The notes beneath the pieces are model-generated. The model did not search any database. It had not been told where the DNA came from and saw only the letters and a list, made by a program, of their open reading frames with translations. Both the position numbers and the translations under genes were made by a program. Source: Chloroflexota bacterium (lineage in GTDB: Bacteria > Chloroflexota > Limnocylindria > QHBO01). From it: a stretch of DNA of 6,937 nucleotides. The stretch covers positions 1-6,937 of the forward strand of contig VBJX01000059.1 in NCBI GenBank assembly GCA_005879775.1. Direction: 5' to 3'. This document shows, piece by piece, positions 1 to 6,675 of this stretch (positions are counted from its first letter, which is position 1; the number at the start of each line of letters is the position of its first letter).

Positions 1-495
1 CCCAGCACCCGGGCCATCGTCCAGATGGACGCCGACCTGAGCCATGATCCGGCCGACCTCCCTCGCCTGCTGGAGCCGCTGATGACCGACGCCGACGTGG
101 TGCTCGGCACGCGCTACATCGCCGGCGGCGGCACACTGGGCTGGCCGCTCCATCGGCGCCTCATCAGCCACGCCGGCACCCTCTTCGCCCGCACAGTGCT
201 GCTGCTGCCGTACCGTGACCTGACCGGAGGTTTCAAGGCATGGCGCCGTGAGGTGCTCGAAGCCGTGCGCCTGCGTGAGGCGAACGCCAACGGCTACGCC
301 TTCCAGATCGAGACCACGTGGTGGGCGCACCGACGCGGGGCGCGGATCCGCCAGGTCCCGATCGTCTTCCGCGAGCGGGTGGCCGGCACCTCGAAGATGA
401 CCGGAACGATCGTGCGCGAGGCGCTGCTGGTCGTCGTTCGGCTGCGCGCCGGAGCCGTGATGGATGCCCTGCGCGGGCGCCACCAGGCCCCCTGA
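1..495 (+). CDS. Polyprenol-phosphate-mannose synthase-like family 2 glycosyltransferase (5' partial)
   Basis: The gene is cut by the left window edge; reading frame 1 is open from base 1 to the TGA at 493-495, giving 164 residues. Visible features are the DADLSHDP motif at window residues 10-17, which carries the metal- and nucleotide-sugar-binding Asp residues of GT-A family 2 enzymes. They are followed by a GTRY segment, the DLTGGFKAW segment, a GYAFQIE stretch and a C-terminal GTSKM motif. This order is characteristic of dolichol/polyprenol-phosphate mannose synthases, which move mannose (sometimes glucose) from a GDP- or UDP-sugar to a polyprenyl phosphate at the inner face of the membrane. 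The missing N-terminus is probably about 80-100 residues. The protein ends soon after the catalytic domain with no C-terminal membrane segments, so it resembles the single-domain DPM1 type rather than the GtrA-fused type. Sugar and lipid specificity cannot be read from the sequence. Confidence 0.9.
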   Translation, partial: PSTRAIVQMDADLSHDPADLPRLLEPLMTDADVVLGTRYIAGGGTLGWPLHRRLISHAGTLFARTVLLLPYRDLTGGFKAWRREVLEAVRLREANANGYAFQIETTWWAHRRGARIRQVPIVFRERVAGTSKMTGTIVREALLVVVRLRAGAVMDALRGRHQAP

Positions 496-499
496 CTCG

Positions 500-529
500 T
501 TGGCGGTCACGCTGGCCATCGGCTAGCAT
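500..529 (+). promoter_or_regulatory. Candidate sigma-70-type promoter upstream of the foldase operon
   Basis: In the 91-bp gap after the glycosyltransferase stop there is TTGGCG (500-505), an 18-bp spacer and TAGCAT (524-529). Each hexamer matches four of six bases of the TTGACA/TATAAT consensus. The -10 overlaps an imperfect inverted repeat, GCCAT (515-519) with ATGGC (528-532), around GCTAGC. Transcription from here would leave a leader of about 50 bases before the ATG at 587. No U-run terminator is seen in the gap, so readthrough from the upstream gene is also possible. Confidence 0.4.
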
Positions 530-586
530 GGCGCCTCGCCGCCCGTCGAAACCCCTCTCCCGCCCTGCGGAGAACGCCTCGATCGC

Positions 587-2323
587 ATGTCGTTCCGAAA
601 TCGTCCGGTCCTGGACCGCAAGCACCGTCCGCGCTGGCAGGACGAGCTGCGCACCCAGCGGCTGGTGGTTGCCGGCTTCGCGGCCGCCATCGCGCTGGCC
701 ATCGGCATCTTCGGCGCCACCGCCTGGAGCAACCACTACGACCAGCACCTGAAGCCGGTGGCCGAGGTCAATGGGGTCTCGTTCGACGTCGATCAGCTGA
801 CCGAACGAATGGACGTCATCGGCTCCGAGCTGCAGGCCATCTATGCCGACCTGCAGGGCCAGTCCGGTGGGCTGCGCGACCAGACCATCCAGCAGCAGCT
901 GAGCGCCATCCAGCAGCAGTTCTCGTCGCTCGTACCGAATGCCACCGACTCGCTGGTGGTGGCCATGGTCCTGGAGAGAGAGGCTGCCAGGCGAGGCATC
1001 ACGGTCAGCGATGCCGATGTCAATGCCGAGGTGACCAAGCGCCGGACGCTTCCCGAGCGGGTCAAGCTGTCGGTGATCACCATCCCGGCGCTCCCCGACA
1101 ACGCCGCCATCGGCGCCAAGCCCACGGACGCGGACTGGGCTCGCGCCGAGGCCGATGCCAAGGCGATCCTGGCCGACCTCAAGGGCGGCGCCGATTTCGC
1201 CACCACCGCCACCGCCAAGAGCAAGGACCCATCGGCCAGCACCGGTGGCCTGCTGGGTTGGATCGAGGCCAACGAGACCGGCTACAAGGACTACTTCACC
1301 GAGGCCCATGCCGCGGCGGTGGGGACGCTGCTGGGTCCCACCAAGGACGCTGCCGGCTATCACATCCTGCACGTCGATGACCATCGTCCCGCGGGCCCCA
1401 ACACCCAGCTGGCCGACGTGCTCAAGACAACGGGCGTGACCGACCAGCAGTACCGCGCCTACATCCACGACCAGGTGCTGCGCACGAAGTTCAGCGACTA
1501 CTTCTCGACCGTGATCATGACCCCGTACCAGCCGCAGCGCGAGATCGCCCAGATCTTCATCAATGCCGACCAGGGCACTCCGATCCCGAAGCAGCGCGTG
1601 CGCCACTTCCTGGCCGAGCCGATCCCGGGGCAGCAGGACCAGTCGAAGGCCACGCCGGCGCAGTGGGCGGCCGCGCTGGCGCGCGCGCAGGCCTTCCGCG
1701 CCGAGGCGGTCAAGCCGGGCGCTGACTGGTCCACCCTGGCAGCCAGCAGCGACGACACCGGCAGCGCGACCCGTGGCGGGGACCTGGGCTGGTACGACCC
1801 GGCGAGCTCGCAGTTCGTTCAGGAGTTCAAAGATGCGATCGCGAGGCTCACGGTCGGCGAGGTGAGCCAGCCGGTCAAGACGCAGTTCGGCTACCACATC
1901 ATCCAGATCACCGAGGAACGAACCAGCGCCGCCGACGAGGCGACCAAGCTGGCAGCGACCCTTCGCGCCGACCCGAGCCGCTTTGCGGACCTGGCCAAGC
2001 AGGAGAGCGAGGAGCAGAGCACCGCCAGCAAGGGCGGCGAGTTCGGCTGGGTGATCCCGTTCCAGTTCGACGAGCCGGTCAACTCGGCCATCTTTGGGCT
2101 CACCAAGCCGGACCAGATCAGCGACCCGGTGACGACCGCCAGCGGCATCTGGATCTTCAAGATGCTCGACAGCTCACCGGCGCGCTACGTGCCCAAGGAC
2201 CAGCTCGACCAGGTGCGCAGCGCCGGGTTCGACCGCTGGCTGCAGGCCCTGCGACAGGCCGCCCACGTGTGGGTCGACGCCGACTTCACCTCCTCCACCA
2301 CAGCCGCACTCCCCGGCGGCTGA
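587..2323 (+). CDS. Membrane-anchored peptidyl-prolyl isomerase/foldase with three tandem parvulin-like modules
   Basis: This 578-residue protein resembles PrsA/SurA-type foldases, which help exported proteins fold outside the cytoplasmic membrane. A basic N-terminus is followed by one hydrophobic segment (about residues 26-47) with no lipobox Cys, so it is probably a signal anchor with the rest outside. Residues about 57-155 resemble a SurA_N-type chaperone domain (AEVNG entry motif) and include a Gln-rich heptad repeat (101-112). Three parvulin-like modules follow. Each has a GGxxGW motif (220-225, 397-402, 483-488) and, 37 or 38 residues further on, a GYHI-type strand (257-260, 435-438; GIWI at 520-523). 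Only module 2 also has the first-strand His (H340); module 1 has Leu there and module 3 lacks that strand. Known PrsA has one parvulin domain and SurA two. The ATG at 587 has only a distant GGAG (569-572), but it starts the basic segment before the anchor. It heads a tight unit with mazG. The foldase call is firm; isomerase activity is inferred for module 2 only. Confidence 0.88.
   Translation: MSFRNRPVLDRKHRPRWQDELRTQRLVVAGFAAAIALAIGIFGATAWSNHYDQHLKPVAEVNGVSFDVDQLTERMDVIGSELQAIYADLQGQSGGLRDQTIQQQLSAIQQQFSSLVPNATDSLVVAMVLEREAARRGITVSDADVNAEVTKRRTLPERVKLSVITIPALPDNAAIGAKPTDADWARAEADAKAILADLKGGADFATTATAKSKDPSASTGGLLGWIEANETGYKDYFTEAHAAAVGTLLGPTKDAAGYHILHVDDHRPAGPNTQLADVLKTTGVTDQQYRAYIHDQVLRTKFSDYFSTVIMTPYQPQREIAQIFINADQGTPIPKQRVRHFLAEPIPGQQDQSKATPAQWAAALARAQAFRAEAVKPGADWSTLAASSDDTGSATRGGDLGWYDPASSQFVQEFKDAIARLTVGEVSQPVKTQFGYHIIQITEERTSAADEATKLAATLRADPSRFADLAKQESEEQSTASKGGEFGWVIPFQFDEPVNSAIFGLTKPDQISDPVTTASGIWIFKMLDSSPARYVPKDQLDQVRSAGFDRWLQALRQAAHVWVDADFTSSTTAALPGG
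885..919 (+). repeat. 14-bp direct repeat encoding two Gln-rich heptads
   Basis: The 14-mer CCATCCAGCAGCAG occurs at 885-898 and again at 906-919, a period of 21 bases. Inside the foldase gene it encodes the heptad pattern IQQQLSA-IQQQF (residues 101-112), with hydrophobic residues at positions 1 and 5, as in a short amphipathic or coiled-coil helix of the N-terminal chaperone domain. Confidence 0.6.
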
Positions 2324-2325
2324 GG
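2322..2325 (+). promoter_or_regulatory. Shine-Dalgarno GAGG for mazG, overlapping the foldase stop
   Basis: GAGG at 2322-2325 overlaps the last two bases of the foldase TGA (2321-2323) and lies 9 bases before the GTG at 2335. This supports the GTG as the mazG start over an in-frame ATG at 2269, which would overlap the foldase gene by 55 bases and add a basic, unconserved-looking stretch. The arrangement suggests translational coupling. Confidence 0.55.
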
Positions 2326-2334
2326 CTCGCCGGA

Positions 2335-3459
2335 GTGACGGCGTCAGGCAGCGTCGACCGGCTCCTCGATGCCGCCAGCCTGGATCCCGCCCACGGGGTC
2401 CAGGTGGTGGCCTTCGATCGCCTCGCATCGATCCCGTTTGACCCGGGCATCGCCCTGATCCTCCTTCGGGCGCCCGACAACAGGACAGCCGATGCGCCGG
2501 TCCTCCCCGGCAGACACGCGCGCAAGACGGCGCGCGACGTGCTCCTTGCGCTCTATCCGCGTGGGCACCAGGTTCGGGGGCTGCCGAACGGCGAGCCAAC
2601 GCCCCTTGAAGCGCTCTCCGACGATCAGCTCGCGGGCCGCGACTGGCTGATCCCGGCCGTCGACCCGCTCGACAACCTGGCCTCGCCGCACGGCATGGCC
2701 GCCATCTCGGCCCGCCTGCGTGCGCCCGACGGCTGCCCGTGGGATCGGAAGCAGACGCATGCCAGCCTCAGCCCGTTCCTGCTGGAGGAGGCCTACGAGG
2801 CGGTCGACGCCATCGAGGCCGGGTCGGCTCCGGCCAACCTGGCGGAGGAGCTCGGCGACCTCTTCCTGCAGCTCGTGCTGCACGCGCAGCTGGGCGCCGA
2901 GGAGGGCGCCTTCGACCTGACCGACGTGTATCGCACCCTCGGCGCCAAGATCGTCCGCCGCCACCCCCACGTCTTCGGGGATCTCGAGGTGAGCGGCGCC
3001 GAAGAGGTGCTTCGCAACTGGGAGGCGATCAAGGCGGCCGAGCGGAGTGACGCCGGTGCCGCCCCGTCGCCGTTTGCCGGCACCGCGCGAGCCTTGCCGG
3101 CCCTGGCCGCCAGCCGCGAGATCCAGGAGCGGGCCAGCTCGCTTGGCTGGGACTGGCCGGCGATCGAAGGGGTCTGGGAGAAGGTGGCCGAGGAGCTCGC
3201 CGAGCTTCACGAGGCTGGCGCCGATGACGCCGCGGAGGGCCGCGACGCGCGGCTCCACGAGCTGGGCGACCTGCTCTTCGCCATCGTCAACCTGGCACGC
3301 TGGATGCGGCTCGACCCCGAGGAGGCGCTGCGCAGCGCCAACCGCCGCTGGATCGAGCGCTACGAGTGGGTCGAGCGCCTGGCTGGCTCACGCGGCCAGA
3401 TCCTCACCGACCTGTCAGCGGCCGAGAGGGACGCGCTCTGGAACGAGGTGAAGCGCTAG
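2335..3459 (+). CDS. mazG: MazG-family nucleoside triphosphate pyrophosphohydrolase with N-terminal partial methylase-type domain
   Basis: MazG proteins hydrolyse (d)NTPs to the monophosphate and pyrophosphate in the cytoplasm, clearing non-canonical nucleotides or tuning nucleotide pools. From the GTG at 2335 the product is 374 residues. The first MazG domain begins with the family signature CPWDRKQTH (134-142), then the metal-binding EEAYE (151-155) and EELGD (171-175). A second MazG domain has EELAE (286-290) and ELGD (309-312). Both keep the acidic Mg-binding pattern, as in two-domain E. coli MazG (263 residues). The first 115 or so residues are extra. They resemble the C-terminal half of the tetrapyrrole-methylase domain of Bacillus YabN: a SxDRLLDAASLDP-like helix, then a VVAFDRL strand and an ILLRAP strand. 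The N-terminal half of that domain, with its glycine-rich SAM site, is absent. The gene starts 11 bases after the foldase stop and abuts the next gene. The MazG call is very firm; the origin of the N-terminus is inferred from memory of YabN. Confidence 0.93.
   Translation: MTASGSVDRLLDAASLDPAHGVQVVAFDRLASIPFDPGIALILLRAPDNRTADAPVLPGRHARKTARDVLLALYPRGHQVRGLPNGEPTPLEALSDDQLAGRDWLIPAVDPLDNLASPHGMAAISARLRAPDGCPWDRKQTHASLSPFLLEEAYEAVDAIEAGSAPANLAEELGDLFLQLVLHAQLGAEEGAFDLTDVYRTLGAKIVRRHPHVFGDLEVSGAEEVLRNWEAIKAAERSDAGAAPSPFAGTARALPALAASREIQERASSLGWDWPAIEGVWEKVAEELAELHEAGADDAAEGRDARLHELGDLLFAIVNLARWMRLDPEEALRSANRRWIERYEWVERLAGSRGQILTDLSAAERDALWNEVKR
3446..3450 (+). promoter_or_regulatory. Shine-Dalgarno AGGTG for the GT4 gene, inside mazG
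   Basis: AGGTG at 3446-3450 lies 9 bases before the ATG at 3460. It sits within the last codons of mazG, whose TAG (3457-3459) directly abuts that ATG. This fixes the start of the downstream gene and is a typical arrangement for translational coupling or reinitiation. Confidence 0.6.
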
Positions 3460-4632
3460 ATGGCGCGCCTGGCAATGGTGGTGCACGCGGTCTACCCCGG
3501 TGATCCGCGGGTCCGCCGCCAGACCGATCTCCTTGGCGAGGCGGGCCACGAGGTCGACCTCTTCTGCCTGCGCGGCCCCGACGAGGCGGCGGAGGAGACG
3601 GGCGGACCGCTGCGCATCATCCGCCTGCCGGTGAACCGCCTCTTCACCGGCTTCGCCGGCCACCTCGCCGAGTACCTGGCCTTCGCCGGGATCGCCTCGG
3701 TGCGCCTGGCGCGGGAGCACCGCCGCCGGAGGTATCGGCTGGTGCAGGTCGCGACCGTGCCCGACTTCCTGGCATTCGCTGCCACGCCACTCAAGCTGAG
3801 CGGCGTCCCGCTCCTTCTCGACCTGCACGAAGACATGCCGGAGTTCTTCCGCGACCGATTCGCGCATCCAGCGCTGAGGCCCCTGATGCCGCTTGTCAGC
3901 GGGACGGCACGCGCATCGGCCTTCTTCGCCGACGAGCTGATCACCGTCCACGAGCCGCTTCGCCAGCTGTCGATCGCGCGCGGGGTGCCTCCCGAGAAGA
4001 TCAGCGTGGTGATGAACAGCGCCGACACGCGGCTCTTCGATCCGGCGCTCCACCTGCGGCGCAGCTTCATGCAGGACGGAGAGCTGCGGATCATCCATCA
4101 CTCGAACCTGCAGCGGATCTATGGCCTGGACATCGCCGTCGAGGCGGTCGCCCGCATCGGCGACGGTCATCCGCTGCGCCTCGACGTGTATGGCGACGGC
4201 CCATTCCGGCCGCAGGTCGAGGCGGCAATCGAGCGGTCCGGCACCGCCGAGCGGGTCCATCTCAACGGCCGGGTGCCGATGGACGACCTGCCGGGGCTGA
4301 TCGCCGGATCGGACGTCGGGCTGGTCCCGTCGCGTCCGGAACCGTACATGGAGTTCTCGCTCTCGACCAAGCTGCTCGAGTACGCCGCGATGGGGATCCC
4401 GATCATCGCCAGCGACCTGGCGACCTTTCGGGCGCACTTCACGCCCGAGGCGATCCGCTACGTCGCCGGTGGCGACCCCGATGCCCTGGCGGGCGCCATC
4501 CGTGCGGTCGCGGCAGACCCGACGGGCGCCGCCCGCCTGGGCGCGGAGGCTCGCCGCCAGGCGGCGGGCTATGCCTGGGAGGTGCAGGGGCGCCGCTACC
4601 TGGAGATCGTCGAGCGCCTGCTCGCCGCCTAG
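3460..4632 (+). CDS. Family 4 glycosyltransferase (GT-B fold)
   Basis: The 390-residue product has the length and layout of GT4 enzymes, retaining transferases that add a sugar from a nucleotide-sugar donor to a growing glycan or lipid-linked acceptor, usually at the inner membrane face. The N-terminal acceptor domain opens with a hydrophobic strand and YPGDPRVRR (12-20), a motif common in exopolysaccharide GT4 proteins, and includes DLHEDMPEF (121-129). The C-terminal donor domain contains a VYGDGP strand, a HLNGRVP segment, a DVGLVPSR strand and the donor-site motif with Lys304 and Glu307 followed by YAAMG. The second Glu of the usual E-x7-E pair is clear (E307), but the position seven residues before it is Phe299, with Glu298 just beside it. 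There is no signal peptide or membrane segment. It is the last gene of the foldase-mazG unit and converges on the acyltransferase gene 17 bases away. Donor and acceptor cannot be predicted. Confidence 0.9.
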   Translation: MARLAMVVHAVYPGDPRVRRQTDLLGEAGHEVDLFCLRGPDEAAEETGGPLRIIRLPVNRLFTGFAGHLAEYLAFAGIASVRLAREHRRRRYRLVQVATVPDFLAFAATPLKLSGVPLLLDLHEDMPEFFRDRFAHPALRPLMPLVSGTARASAFFADELITVHEPLRQLSIARGVPPEKISVVMNSADTRLFDPALHLRRSFMQDGELRIIHHSNLQRIYGLDIAVEAVARIGDGHPLRLDVYGDGPFRPQVEAAIERSGTAERVHLNGRVPMDDLPGLIAGSDVGLVPSRPEPYMEFSLSTKLLEYAAMGIPIIASDLATFRAHFTPEAIRYVAGGDPDALAGAIRAVAADPTGAARLGAEARRQAAGYAWEVQGRRYLEIVERLLAA

Positions 4633-4649
4633 GCGCCGCAGCGGCCGGG

Positions 4650-6596
4650 TTACGGGGTGCGCACGCCGAATGCCGAGAGGCTCATCTCGAGCAGCCTTGG
4701 AGCGATCCATTCGGCTCCGGCCTGGGTGAAATGGGTCTGGTCCCAATCCCTCTTCCGCACCTCGATGCCGTCGACGGTCGCCGGGCACGGGTACCCGTTG
4801 GGGCAGAGAAGCGGGTCGATCTGCAGCAGCCGCACGTCGCTGCGGTCCTTGATGCGCGACCAGAAGAGCTCGGTGGCGGTGCGAATGATGCCGTCCTGTG
4901 CCTGCACGTCCGCGCAGCGATCAGGCCGTACCGAGCCTGCGCAGCCCGCGGCGTCCTCCGAGCGGAGCGGCGGCAGCACGATCACCACCCTGGAACCGGA
5001 CGCCGTCAAGCGGTCGAGAACCAGCTCCCACTCGGCAAGCAGGTCTTCGGTCCAGCCAGGCGACCCCGCCACCAGCAGCTGCCCATCCGGCGCGCGTCTC
5101 GAGAGGACCGACTGAAGGTCGTGCCAGATGATCAGCCCGGGGCGCGCGGCGATGAGGGCGTCGTGCGCGGCGCGGACGGCCGTGCAGCGGTCATTGAACG
5201 AGGATTCGACGCCGTTCTGGTCGAACAGGGGCTGATAGCCAACCGGGCATCCCGCGAATGCGGCCTCGACCAGCGTCCAGCCGCGGGCCTGCGCGACGGA
5301 GCGCAGCCCAGGCTCGGCAGAGAGCATCACCGAGTCGCCCACCACCCCGACGGTCAGGGTGCTGCCCGCCTGAGAGGCGTCGCCCGGCTGGATCTGAACG
5401 GTGATCGGGCCTCCATCTCCGGCCCACGGCGGGATGGCGCGAGTGCTGGTGGCCAGCACGATCGCCAGGGCCACAATCCCGGAGCTGGCGGGCACGACCG
5501 CCAGCAGGCGTCGCGGGTTGAGCCGGAATGAGCCGATCCGGCCGCCACGCCGGATGGGGCGCTCGACGACCACGTACGAGATGCCGGCGAGGGTCACGGT
5601 TGCCAGCACCGCCGTGATGGCGGCGAGCGGCGCCGAGGTGGGGCCCATCTGCCCGCCGACGAAGAGGGTCACCGGCCAGTGCCACAGGTAGAGCCCGTAC
5701 GAGATGAGCCCGATGGCGACGATCGGCTTCAGCGACAGGAGCCCGGCAAGGCGGCTGCCGCCTTCCAGGCCGGCGATGAGCACCGCGGCCATCACCGCGA
5801 AGGCAGGTCCCCCGCCGTGGTAGTAGATCGACGCACTATCCGGGAGGAGCCACATTGCAGCGAGCACCACGATCAGGCAGGGGACTGCCAGGGGGCGCGT
5901 CATCGCCAGCGCGCGGTCGCGACGGGTGCTCGCCAGCACCATCGCCAGCAGGGCTCCGATGAGGAGCTCATAGATGCGCGCGTCGGTGCCGTAGTACGCG
6001 CGGGACGGATCGGCGGAGGCATCGAACAGGAGCCACATGGTGACGATGGAGGCCAGCGAGGCGGCCACCGCCACGGCCGCCAGCACGCGGGATCCGAGAC
6101 GGGCGAGCACGACGCTCGTGACGAGCGGCCAGAACAGGTAGAACTGCTCCTCGATGGCCAGCGACCAGGCGTGGCGCACCGGCGATGGAGCCACGAACTG
6201 GTTGAAATACGACTGGTCGGTGAGGATGAAGTGCCAGTTGGCGACGTAGAACAGGGTCGCCAGCATGTCGCCCCGGGCCGAGGCTGCGGTCAGCTCGTCT
6301 CCGCCGACCAGTGTCACCACGGAGATCACCAGCAGCAGGACGAGCAGCGCCGGCAGCAGCCGCCTCACGCGCCGTGACCAGAAGGCCGGCAGGTCGAGGC
6401 GGCCGGTGCGCTGATACTCGGTCACCAGGAGGGTCGTGATCAGGTAACCGCTGAGCACGAAGAAGAGATCGACGCCCAGGAAGCCGCCGGGCAGCCAGGA
6501 CCGGTTGAGGTGGTAGGCAATGACGCCACCGACCGCGATCGCGCGCAGCCCATCCAGGTAGGGCCGATAGCCGGCTGTCCGATCGGTGATCGTCAC
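4650..6596 (-). CDS. Acyltransferase-3 (OafA/OatA-like) membrane O-acyltransferase with C-terminal SGNH domain
   Basis: This 648-residue protein belongs to the group that O-acetylates or otherwise O-acylates cell-surface glycans. The membrane half moves an acyl group across the membrane, and the SGNH half is thought to place it on the glycan outside. The N-terminus has DGLRAIAV (15-22) with the conserved His29, FLGVDLFFVLSGYLI (39-53), then SLAIEEQFYLFWP (145-157) and SYGLYLWHWPV (299-309), all hallmarks of Acyl_transf_3. About ten or eleven hydrophobic segments end near residue 384. The outside domain has the block-I GDS (420-422, nucleophile Ser422) and DQTHF (619-623) giving the catalytic Asp619-x-x-His622 pair. 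It also has six Cys residues (450, 471, 552, 561, 598, 604). The start is a GTG preceded by GAGGG with a 3-base gap and by a TACCCT -10-like element. Peptidoglycan O-acetyltransferase, O-antigen acetylase or antibiotic acylase roles cannot be told apart here. Confidence 0.92.
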   Translation of the reverse strand: MTITDRTAGYRPYLDGLRAIAVGGVIAYHLNRSWLPGGFLGVDLFFVLSGYLITTLLVTEYQRTGRLDLPAFWSRRVRRLLPALLVLLLVISVVTLVGGDELTAASARGDMLATLFYVANWHFILTDQSYFNQFVAPSPVRHAWSLAIEEQFYLFWPLVTSVVLARLGSRVLAAVAVAASLASIVTMWLLFDASADPSRAYYGTDARIYELLIGALLAMVLASTRRDRALAMTRPLAVPCLIVVLAAMWLLPDSASIYYHGGGPAFAVMAAVLIAGLEGGSRLAGLLSLKPIVAIGLISYGLYLWHWPVTLFVGGQMGPTSAPLAAITAVLATVTLAGISYVVVERPIRRGGRIGSFRLNPRRLLAVVPASSGIVALAIVLATSTRAIPPWAGDGGPITVQIQPGDASQAGSTLTVGVVGDSVMLSAEPGLRSVAQARGWTLVEAAFAGCPVGYQPLFDQNGVESSFNDRCTAVRAAHDALIAARPGLIIWHDLQSVLSRRAPDGQLLVAGSPGWTEDLLAEWELVLDRLTASGSRVVIVLPPLRSEDAAGCAGSVRPDRCADVQAQDGIIRTATELFWSRIKDRSDVRLLQIDPLLCPNGYPCPATVDGIEVRKRDWDQTHFTQAGAEWIAPRLLEMSLSAFGVRTP

Positions 6597-6604
6597 GGGC
6601 CCTC

Positions 6605-6610
6605 AGGGTA
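6605..6610 (-). promoter_or_regulatory. Candidate -10 element of the acyltransferase gene
   Basis: On the minus strand TACCCT ends 8 bases before the GTG start at 6596. It fits the TAnnnT core of a -10 hexamer. No convincing -35 lies 16-19 bases upstream. If used, transcription would begin at or within a base or two of the start codon, giving a leaderless or near-leaderless mRNA. The alternative is that the adjacent GAGGG acts as a ribosome-binding site on a longer transcript. Confidence 0.35.
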
Positions 6611-6637
6611 GCGAATCCAGGTCCGGTGCCCGCGGCG

Positions 6638-6643
6638 TATCCT
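6638..6643 (+). promoter_or_regulatory. Candidate -10 element of the tRNA-Pro gene
   Basis: TATCCT matches four of the six TATAAT bases and lies 32 bases before the mature 5' end of the tRNA. Initiation about 7 bases downstream would leave a pre-tRNA leader of roughly 25 bases. No clear -35 hexamer is visible. It sits in the 79-bp divergent gap between the acyltransferase start and the tRNA. Confidence 0.4.
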
Positions 6644-6675
6644 CTCCGTCAGCCCGCGGCGTGACTGGCCCCGGT

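Noticed and set aside
515..532. Inverted repeat GCCAT...ATGGC over the foldase promoter as a regulator operator
   Set aside because: Five-base arms, off-centre relative to the inner GCTAGC; too weak to call an operator.
233..1897. A 554-codon open frame on the minus strand opposite the foldase gene
   Set aside because: It lies opposite a gene with clear motifs, crosses two gene boundaries, and its product is rich in Arg, Gly and Ala with no recognisable domain. This is typical antisense openness in GC-rich coding DNA.
2269..2334. Upstream ATG at 2269 as the mazG start
   Set aside because: It would overlap the foldase gene by 55 bases and add a basic, His/Arg-rich stretch that looks like an out-of-frame read of the foldase C-terminus; GTG at 2335 has a well-placed GAGG.
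2344..3258. Minus-strand open frame opposite mazG
   Set aside because: Composition is that of a shadow frame, and the forward frame carries both MazG domains.
4635..4645. Possible terminator hairpin GCCG-CAG-CGGC between the convergent genes
   Set aside because: Only four base pairs with no following T-run; expected by chance at this GC content.
3415..4788. A 457-codon open frame on the minus strand opposite the GT4 gene
   Set aside because: It overlaps the whole GT4 gene, the mazG end and the acyltransferase 3' end in another frame; low-complexity Arg/His/Asp-rich product without motifs.
5679..6377. Plus-strand open frame opposite the acyltransferase membrane domain
   Set aside because: Product is a string of Arg, Gly, His, Gln and Glu, the expected antisense of hydrophobic codons; no domain or ribosome-binding site.
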